From contig NZ_LAJG01000021.1 of the NCBI RefSeq assembly GCF_000970455.1, positions 248,001-312,000 of the forward strand: 64,000 nucleotides of DNA, given 5' to 3'. Below the pieces are notes generated by a model. The model had not been told where the DNA came from, searched no databases, and worked only from the letters and a program-made list of their open reading frames with translations. This stretch comes from Devosia soli (GTDB lineage Bacteria; Pseudomonadota; Alphaproteobacteria; Rhizobiales; Devosiaceae). Each line of letters starts with the position of its first letter. Positions within the stretch are counted from its first letter, which is position 1. This document shows, piece by piece, positions 27,115 through 35,822 of this stretch. The position numbers and the translations under genes were made by a program.

Positions 27115-27258
27115 GGTGGTCCTGCAGCGAATTCGGAAACGGAGAGCGCGCACCATGGCGAGAGCCTGCCGCTCTGTCCAGCCTCGGGCGATCGCCAATA
27201 TTGTCATACTTATTCGAACGTGCTTAGGTCGCACCGAATAGGCAGGGAGCCACATATC

Positions 27259-28023
27259 ATGGACCGATCCGGCGGCAAGGCGCGCCATTCCGGCGACCTT
27301 ATTGCTGCCCTGTCGGGTCGCAATCTGGCGCGAAACCTCCATTCGGACGTGCTCTGGGAAATGGGCTTTGCCATTGTCTCGGGCCAGTACGCAGAAAACG
27401 CCATCCTGCCGCCGGATACCGAACTACTCGATCGCTTTCGCGTGTCGCGCACGGTGTTGCGGGAGGCGCTCAAGACTTTGGCGGCAAAAGGGCTGATCGA
27501 AGCCCGGGCGCGGATCGGCACGCGCGTCTTGCCGCGCAACCGGTGGAATCTGTTCGACGCCGATGTGCTTGCCTGGCATTTCGAGCTCGGGCCGGAAGTA
27601 AGCTTTCTCCAGAGCCTTGCCGAGGTGCGGATCGGCATCGAGATCGAGGGGGCAGCGCTTGCGGCCCAGCGGCGCACCGAGGCGCAGGCGGAGCTGCTGC
27701 TCGCAGCGGTCGATCGCATGGAGGCTGCACGGACTCCAGAGGAGTTTGCCCGGCATGACCTCGAATTTCACAAGGTCGTCGCCGATGCCTCGGGCAATCC
27801 ATTCATGGCCTCAATCAGCGCCCTTGTGGAAATGGCTCTGACGGCAGCCTTTACCATTTCGTCGCCGGTCAATGAGCCCGAAGCTCTCAGCCAGACGGTT
27901 GCCGTGCATCGCAATATCGCCCAGGCGATCGTCGAGAAGAGCTCGGACGGTGCGCGGGAGGCAATGCGCGTTGCCATCGCCGAGGGTTTTGCCCGCGCGG
28001 CGGGGCGGATGGAAAAGGCTTAG
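27259..28023 (+). CDS. FadR-type (GntR family) transcriptional regulator
   Basis: A 254-residue regulator with an N-terminal winged helix (LPPDTELLDRFRVSRTVLREALKTLAAKGLIEARARIGTRV) and a C-terminal FCD effector domain (HDLEFHKVVADASGNPF with metal-ligand-like Asp/His, and HRNIAQAI). FCD regulators respond to organic or sugar acids. A near-match to the GntR half-palindrome T-N-G-T-N3-A-C, TTGTCATACTT, lies at 27201 in the gap shared with the M20 peptidase gene, which is the most likely target. Confidence 0.92.
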   Translation: MDRSGGKARHSGDLIAALSGRNLARNLHSDVLWEMGFAIVSGQYAENAILPPDTELLDRFRVSRTVLREALKTLAAKGLIEARARIGTRVLPRNRWNLFDADVLAWHFELGPEVSFLQSLAEVRIGIEIEGAALAAQRRTEAQAELLLAAVDRMEAARTPEEFARHDLEFHKVVADASGNPFMASISALVEMALTAAFTISSPVNEPEALSQTVAVHRNIAQAIVEKSSDGAREAMRVAIAEGFARAAGRMEKA

Positions 28024-28034
28024 GTCCTCTTCCG

Positions 28035-29096
28035 CTAGAGCGAAATTGCGAGCTTTCCGGTAAGCGTGCGGTGAAAGATCATCCCGCCGTCGGTCAGGGC
28101 CTGGGTCAGGCGCTCTGCCGTGCGCCGGCGCGCTACTTCGATAACCGGCGCCGACGCTTCCTCGATCCGCATGATGGTCGAAGCCGAAACGCCGGATTGC
28201 TCAGCGAGGACGGGGATGGTCCACCCGAGGAGGTTGCGGGCGGCGCGCAGGAGCGGGCCATTGAGCAGTTCCTCACTGGCGGCCGCCTCCGGCTCGAGCC
28301 CGCCGTGACCGGGTTGGATGAGGGTCGACAGGCCCAGCCATTCAATGGGGTCGCCCGCATCGTTGAGCACCGGCTGCCGCACCGAGCGCATCGGCACATA
28401 GTGACCTGGCGTAGTTTCGATCCGCACTTCGCTGATCCTGGCGCCGCCGCGTTCAAGATTTGCCAAGACAGCCGCCTGATCGTCGGGATGAACGGCGGCA
28501 AACCAGCTTTCGAAGGTGAATAGCGGGGTGGGCGGCAGGTTGATATTGTCCGACTGCTTGGCACGCTCGACGATCCGGCCATCAAGCGAACTGAACCAGG
28601 CAAGGTCGACATCGAGCTGATCGAAGACGGCGCGAAGCCGCTGGCGCATGAGCGTCAGGCTCTTGTGGAGGCTTTCCTCCTCGGTGCGATCGATTACGCA
28701 GATGATCCAGCCGACCGGACGACGATCGTCGCCGAAAAAACGCTCGAACCGCATTTCAAGGCGACGTATGGTTCCATCCTTACGGAGTAGCCTGAGGTCG
28801 CGCCGCCTGGGCAGGGTGTCGCGCATGAGCATATGGAAGCTCTCGACAAGGCTCGCCCGGTCTTCCGGATGGGTTCGCTGCTCGATGAACTCGATGCCGA
28901 TCGATTGCCCGACCTGGTCGAGCGTTCCAGCCAGCACATGCATGCCATCGGAGGCATGCACCCGGCCATCGGCAAAGGACAGCGTGCAAAAGCCGACGCC
29001 CGCCATGGTCTCGAGGGCGCGGAGCAGCTGAGCATAATTGGGAAGAGGCGTGCCGCCCTCGCTGAGCGGCATTGCCCTAGGCACTTGTCCCGGCAT
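28035..29096 (-). CDS. PAS-domain protein with C-terminal XRE-type helix-turn-helix
   Basis: A 353-residue protein without a catalytic output. Two PAS-like regions are present: about residues 20-145 (including RLLRKDGTIRRLEMRFERFF and GWIICVIDRTEEE) and 150-265 (AVFDQLDVDLAWFSSLDGRI, AAVHPDDQAAVL). A helix-turn-helix of XRE type follows at about 280-315 (LRAARNLLGWTIPVLAEQSGVSASTIMRIEEA). The reading is a one-component sensor that binds DNA, with unknown ligand and target. ATG at 29096 follows a GGGGGG tract; an ATG at 29165 would add 23 residues. Confidence 0.75.
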   Translation of the reverse strand: MPGQVPRAMPLSEGGTPLPNYAQLLRALETMAGVGFCTLSFADGRVHASDGMHVLAGTLDQVGQSIGIEFIEQRTHPEDRASLVESFHMLMRDTLPRRRDLRLLRKDGTIRRLEMRFERFFGDDRRPVGWIICVIDRTEEESLHKSLTLMRQRLRAVFDQLDVDLAWFSSLDGRIVERAKQSDNINLPPTPLFTFESWFAAVHPDDQAAVLANLERGGARISEVRIETTPGHYVPMRSVRQPVLNDAGDPIEWLGLSTLIQPGHGGLEPEAAASEELLNGPLLRAARNLLGWTIPVLAEQSGVSASTIMRIEEASAPVIEVARRRTAERLTQALTDGGMIFHRTLTGKLAISL

Positions 29097-29256
29097 TGCT
29101 GACCCCCCGGTAAGCAAGATGACGCGCGCGTAAAACTTGTGGCTAGCAGTAGACAATAGGTCCATGGCCGGTCAAGCGCCGAACGCTTTTGCCCCCGACC
29201 GACTTGACCCGGAACCTGCTTTGGCCCAAAGACCCAAGGCAAAGCGAGGTTTCGTG

Positions 29257-29862
29257 ATGGAAAAATTCACCACATTGACGGGTGTCGCAGCGCCCCTGCC
29301 GATCATCAATATCGACACCGATATGATCATCCCCAAGCAGTACCTCAAGACGATCAAGCGCACCGGGCTCGGCGTCGCGCTGTTTTCCGAGATGCGCTAT
29401 AACGAGGACGGCTCGGAAAATCCCGATTTCGTTCTCAACAAACCAGCTTATCGCCATGCCAAGATCGTCATTGCCGGCGACAATTTTGGTTGCGGTTCTT
29501 CGCGCGAGCACGCTCCCTGGGCATTGGCCGATTTCGGCATCCGCTGCGTGATTTCGACCAGCTTTGCCGATATTTTTTACAACAACTGCTTCAAGAACGG
29601 CATCCTGCCGCTCATTGTCTCGCCCGAGCAGCTCAAGCTCCTGCTTGACGATGCAGAGCGCGGCTCGAATGCGACCCTGACCATCGACCTCGAAGCCCAG
29701 ACCATCCAAGGCCCGGATGGCGGCACGCTGCATTTCGATATCGACCCGGCACGCAAGCATATTTTGCTTGAAGGGCTGGACGATATTGCCGGCACGCTGA
29801 AGTCTGATCCCGCCATTTCCTCGTTCGAGGGCAAGATGGCCGCTGAGCGTCCCTGGCTCTAA
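29257..29862 (+). CDS. leuD: 3-isopropylmalate dehydratase small subunit
   Basis: A 201-residue swivel-domain subunit that pairs with LeuC to isomerise 2- to 3-isopropylmalate. Signatures are [23 protein letters not shown] and [24 protein letters not shown] lies eight bases before the ATG at 29257. The large subunit leuC is about 10.4 kb away on the other strand, so the two subunits are expressed from separate units. A GNAT and ridA follow closely. Confidence 0.97.
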   Translation: MEKFTTLTGVAAPLPIINIDTDMIIPKQYLKTIKRTGLGVALFSEMRYNEDGSENPDFVLNKPAYRHAKIVIAGDNFGCGSSREHAPWALADFGIRCVISTSFADIFYNNCFKNGILPLIVSPEQLKLLLDDAERGSNATLTIDLEAQTIQGPDGGTLHFDIDPARKHILLEGLDDIAGTLKSDPAISSFEGKMAAERPWL

Positions 29863-29867
29863 GCGCC

Positions 29868-30296
29868 ATGGCGGAGATCGTCTTCGAGGCTGAGCCGCAT
29901 CCCGATACGCGGGCGGCCATTCTCGATGGCCTTCTCGCCTATAATGCTGCAAAGACCGAGGGCCGCTTCGGTGCTCCAAGAACCATTGCGCTGGCGCTGA
30001 AAGACCCGGAAACCGGGGCTAGCGTGGGTGGGCTCACGGCGCGCGTCAGCTATAGCCGGATGTTCGTCGAGCTGCTCTTCATTCCCGAGCATCTGCGAGG
30101 CAAGGGCCTTGGCGAAAAGCTGATGGCAGAAGCCGAGAAAGTCGCAAAAGATCTTGGTTGTATCGGTATTTGGCTCGATACGTTTTCGTTTCAGGCGCCG
30201 GGGTTTTACAAGAAAATCGGCTACCAAGAGTTTGGCGCCATTTCCGACTATCCGCCCGGCTTTTCCCGGCATTTCTTTCACAAACCTCTGAGTTGA
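29868..30296 (+). CDS. GNAT family N-acetyltransferase
   Basis: A 142-residue acetyltransferase. The acetyl-CoA loop is IPEHLRGKGLGEKLMAEAEKVA (about 73-94), followed by WLDTFSFQAPGFYKKIGYQEFG, typical of the group with an aromatic FY-K-x-G-[YF] ending. The start lies six bases after leuD and the stop three bases before ridA, so it is part of that operon. No substrate can be named. Confidence 0.9.
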   Translation: MAEIVFEAEPHPDTRAAILDGLLAYNAAKTEGRFGAPRTIALALKDPETGASVGGLTARVSYSRMFVELLFIPEHLRGKGLGEKLMAEAEKVAKDLGCIGIWLDTFSFQAPGFYKKIGYQEFGAISDYPPGFSRHFFHKPLS

Positions 30297-30299
30297 ACC

Positions 30300-30695
30300 A
30301 TGGTCCAGCGCGTTTCTACCGGCTCTCCTTTTGAAGCCACTTTCGGGTATTCTCGCGCCGTGCGGCACGAGGATACGGTTTATGTTTCGGGCACGACGGG
30401 CTATGATTATTCGGTCATGAAGATGCCCGAAACCGTTGGCGAACAAGCGAAAAATGCGCTGGCGACGATCGACAAGGCGCTCAAGGAAGCCGGCTCTTCG
30501 ATCGAGGATACGGTGCGGGTCGTCTACTATCTCGGCGATCGGTCTTATGTCGACGAAGTCGTTGCGGCCGTCGGTCCAGTGTTCAAAGATATCCGCCCCG
30601 CCGCCTCGATGCTCATCGTCCAGATGATCGAAGAAGGCATGAAGATCGAGATCGAAGTGACGGCTCGTATCGGTGCGGCAACCAGCCACGCTTAA
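30300..30695 (+). CDS. RidA family protein (Rid/YjgF/YER057c)
   Basis: A 131-residue protein of the RidA superfamily, which hydrolyses reactive enamine/imine intermediates such as 2-aminoacrylate. The signature PAASMLIVQMIEEGMKIEIEVTA carries the usual P-A-x-S-x-x-x-V pattern, but the canonical R-x-x catalytic arginine of archetypal RidA (R-V-x-V) is not seen; the residue after PAAS is Met. It may be a non-RidA Rid subfamily. A branched-chain amino-acid context (leuD, leuB) fits the known link of Rid proteins with 2-ketoacid chemistry. Confidence 0.88.
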   Translation: MVQRVSTGSPFEATFGYSRAVRHEDTVYVSGTTGYDYSVMKMPETVGEQAKNALATIDKALKEAGSSIEDTVRVVYYLGDRSYVDEVVAAVGPVFKDIRPAASMLIVQMIEEGMKIEIEVTARIGAATSHA

Positions 30696-30729
30696 GGTAT
30701 CGCTTCGGTAGCATTCCGTTACCATTGAG

Positions 30730-30762
30730 CAGCGCTTTCGCCCGAAAGCGCTGTTTTGCTTT
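30730..30762 (+). terminator. Rho-independent terminator of the leuD-GNAT-ridA unit
   Basis: CAGCGCTTTC and GAAAGCGCTG form a perfect 10-bp stem with a GCCC loop, followed by TTTTGCTTT, 34 bases after the ridA stop. leuB therefore needs its own promoter. Confidence 0.88.
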
Positions 30763-30768
30763 GTGCCC

Positions 30769-30797
30769 TTGCGCAAAAAGCCAAAATAAAGCTATGT
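30769..30797 (+). promoter_or_regulatory. Candidate sigma-70 promoter of leuB
   Basis: TTGCGC and CTATGT are separated by 17 bases, close to the alphaproteobacterial TTGAC/CTATAT pattern, directly after the terminator and 46 bases before the leuB ATG. Read by eye only. Confidence 0.4.
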
Positions 30798-30843
30798 GCC
30801 GGCCAAGGTGTACCCACCAGTACGGCGAGGAGTTTTCCAAAAA

Positions 30844-31944
30844 ATGGCCACCCATTCCCTGTTTCTTCTGCCGGGCGACGGCATCGGCACCGAGATCATG
30901 GTCGAGGTCGAAAAGATCATCGCCTGGTCCAATGCCGAAGGCCTGACGGACTTCGCCATCGATACCGGCCTTGCTGGTGGCTGCGCATATGACGCGCATG
31001 GCGAAGCCATTTCCGAAGACGACATGGCCAAGGCGCTCAAGGCCGATGCCGTGATCTTCGGTGCCGTGGGTGGCCCTAAGTGGGACAATGTTCCCTATGA
31101 CAAGCGCCCGGAAGCCGCACTCTTGCGTCTGCGCAAGGATCTTGGACTTTTCGCCAACCTCCGTCCCGCCATCTGCTATCCCGCACTTGCCGATGCCTCC
31201 GCGCTCAAGCGCGAACTGGTCGAAGGCCTAGATATCCTGATCGTGCGCGAACTGACCGGTGGCGTCTATTTCGGCGAGCCCAAGGAAATCACCGATCTCG
31301 GCAATGGCCAGAAGCGCGGCGTCGATACGCAGGTTTATGAAACCTACGAAATCGACCGCATCGCCCGCGTCGCCTTCGATCTCGCCCGCACCCGCGGCAA
31401 CAAGATCCACTCGGCCGATAAGAAGAACGTCATGAAGTCGGGCGTGCTTTGGGACGAAGTGGTCCGCACCGTCGCCAAGGATTATTCAGACGTCGCGTTC
31501 AACCATATCCTGGCTGACAACTGCGCCATGCAGCTGGTGCGCAATCCAAAGCAGTTCGACGTCATCGTCACCGATAACCTGTTTGGCGATATTCTTTCGG
31601 ACGTCGCCGCCATGCTGACCGGTTCGCTCGGCATGCTGCCGTCCGCAGCGCTGGGTGCGCCAGATGCCGTCACCGGCAAGCGCAAGGCCATGTATGAGCC
31701 CGTTCATGGCTCGGCGCCCGACATTGCCGGCAAGGGCATTGCCAACCCGATCGCCATGATCGCCTCGCACGCCATGGCGCTGCGCTACTCGTTCGGCATG
31801 ATCGAATTGGCCGACAAGGTCGAAGGCGCCATCGCCAGCGTTTTGGCGGACGGCCTGCGCTGCGCGGACATTGCCCAGGACAACCGCAAGACGGTTGGCA
31901 CGGAAGAAATGGGCGCGGCGATCTTGGCTAAGTTGAAGGCGTAG
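30844..31944 (+). CDS. leuB: 3-isopropylmalate dehydrogenase
   Basis: A 366-residue NAD-dependent beta-decarboxylating dehydrogenase, third step of leucine synthesis. Signatures: [14 protein letters not shown] at the N-terminus, [14 protein letters not shown], and [27 protein letters not shown] at 30844 is chosen over 30796 on homologue length; GAGGAG lies about eleven bases upstream. It has its own candidate promoter behind the ridA terminator and converges on rpsP. Confidence 0.97.
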   Translation: MATHSLFLLPGDGIGTEIMVEVEKIIAWSNAEGLTDFAIDTGLAGGCAYDAHGEAISEDDMAKALKADAVIFGAVGGPKWDNVPYDKRPEAALLRLRKDLGLFANLRPAICYPALADASALKRELVEGLDILIVRELTGGVYFGEPKEITDLGNGQKRGVDTQVYETYEIDRIARVAFDLARTRGNKIHSADKKNVMKSGVLWDEVVRTVAKDYSDVAFNHILADNCAMQLVRNPKQFDVIVTDNLFGDILSDVAAMLTGSLGMLPSAALGAPDAVTGKRKAMYEPVHGSAPDIAGKGIANPIAMIASHAMALRYSFGMIELADKVEGAIASVLADGLRCADIAQDNRKTVGTEEMGAAILAKLKA

Positions 31945-31962
31945 CCCTCGCTCCTCCGTCAT

Positions 31963-32036
31963 CGTCACCACCCGGCTCGTCCCGGTGGTCCATCTCTCCT
32001 CCGCATGGATTGCCGGGACAAGCCCGGCAATGACGA
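31963..32036 (+). repeat. Bipartite palindromic intergenic repeat, copy 3
   Basis: ACCACCCGG-ctcgt-CCCGGTGGT then ATTGCCGGG-acaag-CCCGGCAAT and GACG. The second stem is perfect; the first carries one mismatch exactly at the position that varies between copies, as if caught midway between the two stem versions. Between convergent leuB and rpsP. Confidence 0.85.
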
Positions 32037-32061
32037 TGGCTAGAGATTGCAGCTCAAATAA

Positions 32062-32089
32062 AAAGCCCCGGCCTTTCGACCGGGGCTTT
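32062..32089. terminator. Bidirectional terminator between leuB and rpsP
   Basis: AAAGCCCCGG and CCGGGGCTTT form a 10-bp stem with an 8-base loop, with A-rich sequence before and T-rich after. It can serve both convergent genes. Confidence 0.82.
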
Positions 32090-32118
32090 CGCATTCAGTG
32101 GGCCAAAAGCCCAAAAAA

Positions 32119-32481
32119 TTATTCGGCCGAACCTTCGGCGGCAGCGGCGGCCTTGGCGGCCTTTTCTTCGGCGCGTTCCTTGGCCTTGGCGCCGGGTTCG
32201 CCCTTGTTCGGGTTGTTGCGGGCATCGCGCTTGGCAAGGCCGGCAGCGTCGAGGAAGCGCAGGACGCGGTCGGTCGGCTGGGCGCCAACGCCAACCCAGT
32301 GCTGGGCGCGTTCGGTGTTGAGCACGACGCGGTTTTCAGCGTCCTTGGCGAGCAGCGGGTTGAAGGTGCCGATCTTTTCGATGAAACGGCCATCGCGCGG
32401 GCTACGGGCGTCGGCGATGACGATGTGGTAGAACGGGCGCTTCTTGGTGCCGGCGCGAGCCAGACGGATCTTCAGGGACAT
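32119..32481 (-). CDS. rpsP: 30S ribosomal protein S16
   Basis: A 120-residue S16. The core is the usual [41 protein letters not shown], followed by an Ala/Glu/Lys-rich alphaproteobacterial C-terminal extension ([20 protein letters not shown]). It lies 36 bases after ffh on the same strand. The rimM, trmD and rplS genes that commonly follow are absent here; leuB is convergent instead. Confidence 0.97.
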   Translation of the reverse strand: MSLKIRLARAGTKKRPFYHIVIADARSPRDGRFIEKIGTFNPLLAKDAENRVVLNTERAQHWVGVGAQPTDRVLRFLDAAGLAKRDARNNPNKGEPGAKAKERAEEKAAKAAAAAEGSAE

Positions 32482-32517
32482 TGCTTAATTCCTAAGGCTG
32501 TCAGTTGAAAGTTTGGG

Positions 32518-34101
32518 TTATTTCTTCTTGCCCAGGCCCGGCAGGCCAGGGAAACGGGGAGCGCCGCCGAGACCGGGAAGGCCCGGACCGCCGGCGGATT
32601 TGAGAAGCTTATTGACGTCTGTGAGCAGCTTGTCGGTCATCGGCAGATCAGCCGAGGGCAGGCCTTTCAATTGCTCGGGATTGATGCCGGCCTGGCGCGC
32701 CAACTGTTCGAGCTGCTTGGGGTCCATCTTGGAGAGATCCGGCATGCCGCCGAGCATGCCGCCCATCTTTCCGCCGAACATGCCGGCAAGCGATCCCATG
32801 CCACCCTTACTCACCTTCTTCATCATATCCGCCATCTGGCGGTGCTGCTTGGCGAGCTTGTTGATTTCCGAGACTTCGACGCCGGCGCCCGCAGCGATAC
32901 GCTTGCGGCGCGAGGCATTGAGCAGGTCAGGGTTGGCCCGCTCCTTCTTGGTCATGGAATTGATGATGGCGATCTGACGATCGAAGACCTTTTCGTCGAC
33001 ATTGGCGCCGGCCATGGCCTTTTTCAGCTGGCCCGCGCCGGGGAGCATGCCCATGAGGCCGCCCATGCCGCCCATCTTCTTCATCTGCAAAAGCTGGGCG
33101 CGCAGATCGTCGAGGTCGAACGAGCCCTTCTTGAGCTTGGCCGCCATCTTCTGGGCGTCTTCGGCCGTGACATGCTCGGCGGCCTTTTCGACGAGCGAAA
33201 CGATGTCGCCCATGCCCAGAATCCGGTCGGCGATGCGCGCGGGATGGAAATCTTCCAGCGCATCCATCTTTTCGCCGACGCCGATCAGCTTGATCGGCTT
33301 GCCCGTGGCGGCGCGCATCGAGAGCGCTGCACCACCGCGGCCATCGCCATCGACGCGGGTCATGACGATGCCGGTGATATCGAGGCGCGTATCGAAGGAA
33401 CGCGCGACGTTGATCGCGTCCTGGCCGGTCAAGGCGTCGACGACGAGCAGGATTTCATGCGGCCTGGCGATCTCCTTGATGGAGACCGTTTCGACCATCA
33501 GCTCTTCATCGATATGGGTGCGGCCGGCGGTATCGAGAATGAGAACGTCATAGCCACCGAGACGGCCCTCGCGCTCGGCGCGGCGGGCGATCTCGACAGG
33601 CGTTTCGGTGGTAACGATCGGCAGCGTATCGACGCCGACCTGTTCCCCGAGCACGCGCAGCTGCTCCATGGCGGCCGGGCGGCGGGTATCGAGGGAAGCG
33701 AGAAGAACTTTTTTCTTCTGGCGGTCCTTGAGGCGCTTGGCAATCTTGGCGGTAGTGGTCGTCTTGCCCGAACCCTGGAGACCAACCATGAGGAGGGTGA
33801 CGGGGGCCGGGGCATTGAGATCGATGGTTACTGCATCGGAGCCCAGGACCTGGACCAGCTCGTCATTGACGATTTTTACAACTTGCTGGCCGGGGGTCAC
33901 CGAGCGGGTGACTTCGGCGCCGACGGCACGTTCGCGCACCTGTTCGACAAAGGCGCGGACGACTTCGAGCGAAACGTCGGCCTCGATCAGCGCCCGGCGG
34001 ATTTCGCGCATGGCCGCATCGACGTCCGCTGCGTTGAGCGCGCCGCGTCCACGAAGCCCATCGAAAATCTTGCCAAGCCGGTCGCTTAAGCTCTCAAACA
34101 T
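32518..34101 (-). CDS. ffh: Signal recognition particle protein Ffh
   Basis: A 527-residue SRP54 GTPase that binds 4.5S RNA and signal sequences and delivers nascent membrane proteins to FtsY. N domain first, then G domain with GLQGSGKTTTTAKIA, DTRRPAAMEQL, DTAGRTHIDEELM and TRVDGDGRGG. The M domain (about 320 on) is methionine-rich (KKMGGMGGLMGMLPGAGQ, MADMMKKV). The C-terminus ends in a Gly/Pro/Leu-rich tail. ATG at 34101 gives the usual MFESLSDRLGKIFDGLRG. FtsY is 3 kb away in this window. Confidence 0.98.
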   Translation of the reverse strand: MFESLSDRLGKIFDGLRGRGALNAADVDAAMREIRRALIEADVSLEVVRAFVEQVRERAVGAEVTRSVTPGQQVVKIVNDELVQVLGSDAVTIDLNAPAPVTLLMVGLQGSGKTTTTAKIAKRLKDRQKKKVLLASLDTRRPAAMEQLRVLGEQVGVDTLPIVTTETPVEIARRAEREGRLGGYDVLILDTAGRTHIDEELMVETVSIKEIARPHEILLVVDALTGQDAINVARSFDTRLDITGIVMTRVDGDGRGGAALSMRAATGKPIKLIGVGEKMDALEDFHPARIADRILGMGDIVSLVEKAAEHVTAEDAQKMAAKLKKGSFDLDDLRAQLLQMKKMGGMGGLMGMLPGAGQLKKAMAGANVDEKVFDRQIAIINSMTKKERANPDLLNASRRKRIAAGAGVEVSEINKLAKQHRQMADMMKKVSKGGMGSLAGMFGGKMGGMLGGMPDLSKMDPKQLEQLARQAGINPEQLKGLPSADLPMTDKLLTDVNKLLKSAGGPGLPGLGGAPRFPGLPGLGKKK

Positions 34102-34289
34102 ATTTGGTCCTTGTCTCTTCGGGGCATCCGACGAGATATGGGGTCGAACAGGCAAACGCAAAACCCACCCGCGGGCGCAACGCGCTGGCGGATGTTGGCC
34201 TCCGGGATCGTGGCACCCGTTCGGGGTCCCGGTCGGCGGGTCAGGAGCAAAAGCCTGATGAACGGGTCGCGTTTAGGGGAGTTTTTCGC

Positions 34290-34877
34290 GTGAGTCAAGA
34301 AACGAGGCCCGTAATCACGGGCGACGCGCTGATGGAGAGCCTGCAAGCGCGGATCAACACCAGGCTGATTGGCATAGACGGTCTGCCGGTATCCGGAAAG
34401 TCGACCCTGGCCGATAGGCTCATAGAGAGCTTCGGAGCCGAATTGATCTATTTCGATGATTTCGTCCTGCCGCAGGAGCAGTGGCCAGATCCAATCGGGC
34501 CGGGATTTCCATTTCCCTATATGCGGCATGAAGCGTTTTTCGAAGCGGTCGAAACCTTGGCCCGATCCGGCGCTTGTCAATACCAGCTTTATGATTGGGG
34601 CAAAGGCGCGCTCGGTCCATGGAAAGAGGTTCCGCTCGGCGAGAGGCCGATCGTCGTCGAGGGTGTGTCGGCATTGGCTGAGCGTTTGGCGCCGTTTTAT
34701 GACTTGAAGATCTGGGTCGACAGCGACGCAGCGACAACACTGCAGGCGTCGCTGGAGCGCGGAGTGGGAGACTGGGAGCAACAATGGCGCGAGCTCTTCA
34801 TCCCAAGCGTCGAGCGCTACATCCAGACCAAACCCGCAGATCGCGCCGATACCATCGTTGCCGGACGCGGGGCTTAA
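34290..34877 (+). CDS. Uridine kinase-like P-loop protein
   Basis: A 195-residue P-loop kinase resembling the uridine kinase/phosphoribulokinase superfamily: Walker A GIDGLPVSGKST (about 29-40), the acidic strand LIYFDDFVLP, and IVVEGVSALAERLAPFYDLKIWVDSD as in UDK. GTG at 34290 is supported by AGGGGAG eight bases upstream; the ATG at 34332 would shorten it by 14 residues. The phosphoryl acceptor is not recognisable. It is divergent from ffh and followed 72 bases later by dapF. Confidence 0.8.
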   Translation: MSQETRPVITGDALMESLQARINTRLIGIDGLPVSGKSTLADRLIESFGAELIYFDDFVLPQEQWPDPIGPGFPFPYMRHEAFFEAVETLARSGACQYQLYDWGKGALGPWKEVPLGERPIVVEGVSALAERLAPFYDLKIWVDSDAATTLQASLERGVGDWEQQWRELFIPSVERYIQTKPADRADTIVAGRGA

Positions 34878-34949
34878 CCGGGGGCGGTACTGGCAATTCC
34901 GCACCACTTCCGCCATATAGAGCCCGAGACAAAAAGACAGGCACCGCTC

Positions 34950-35822
34950 GTGAGCAACGCACCCTTTCTCAAGATGAACGGGCTGGGCAACCAGATCATT
35001 GTCGCCGACATGCGCGGCCGGTCGGATCGGGTGACGCCAGACGCGGCGATTGCCATCAATGCGCGGGCCGAGACCAAGTTCGACCAGATCATGGCCATCC
35101 ATGATTCAAGGACGCCCGGCACGGCCAACTATGTTGAGATCATCAATTCGGATGGCTCGCGGGCGCAGGCCTGCGGCAATGGCATGCGTTGTGTGGTGCA
35201 ATTCCTCAGTGCCGAACAAGGGCGGCAGCGGTTTACCTTTGAGACGGTCGCGGGGATTCTTTTTGGCGAAGAAGCCGAAAGCGGGCTGATTACCGTCGAT
35301 ATGGGGACGCCCAAATTTGCCTGGTTCGATATTCCACTGGCCGAGGAATTTGCCGACACGCGGCAGATCGAACTGCAGATTGGGCCAATCGATGCGCCGG
35401 TGCTGCATTCGCCATCGGTGATGTCGATCGGCAATCCGCATGCGACCTTTTGGGTCAAGGACGATGTGTGGTCCTATGCGCTCGACCGGTTTGGGCCCAT
35501 GCTCGAAAACCACCCGATCTTTCCCGAACGCGCCAATATCGGCATTGCCCAGGTGATCGAGCCGGACAAGATCGTCTTGCGCGTGTGGGAGCGTGGCGCG
35601 GGCTTGACCGAGGCCTGTGGCACGGCGGCCTGCGCGGCTGTGGTCAATGGCGCGCGGACCCGCCGGACGGACCGCAAGGCGACGGTGACGCTGCCGGGCG
35701 GCGATCTCGTCGTCGAGTGGCAGGCGGACGACCATGTGACCCTGACGGGACCAGCAGAACTGGAATGGCGCGGTGCGTTCGACCCGGCCACGGGCGCCTG
35801 GACACGCGCCGAGGCGGCCTGA
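34950..35822 (+). CDS. dapF: Diaminopimelate epimerase
   Basis: A 290-residue PLP-independent epimerase converting LL- to meso-DAP for lysine and peptidoglycan. The two catalytic cysteines lie in ACGNGMRCV and EACGTAACA, and [11 protein letters not shown] is the family N-terminus. GTG at 34950; the ribosome binding site is weak. It overlaps mtaB by one base (TGATG). Confidence 0.97.
   Translation: MSNAPFLKMNGLGNQIIVADMRGRSDRVTPDAAIAINARAETKFDQIMAIHDSRTPGTANYVEIINSDGSRAQACGNGMRCVVQFLSAEQGRQRFTFETVAGILFGEEAESGLITVDMGTPKFAWFDIPLAEEFADTRQIELQIGPIDAPVLHSPSVMSIGNPHATFWVKDDVWSYALDRFGPMLENHPIFPERANIGIAQVIEPDKIVLRVWERGAGLTEACGTAACAAVVNGARTRRTDRKATVTLPGGDLVVEWQADDHVTLTGPAELEWRGAFDPATGAWTRAEAA

Noticed and set aside
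32671..34089. 472-residue plus-strand open frame
   Set aside because: Antisense to ffh; no motif.
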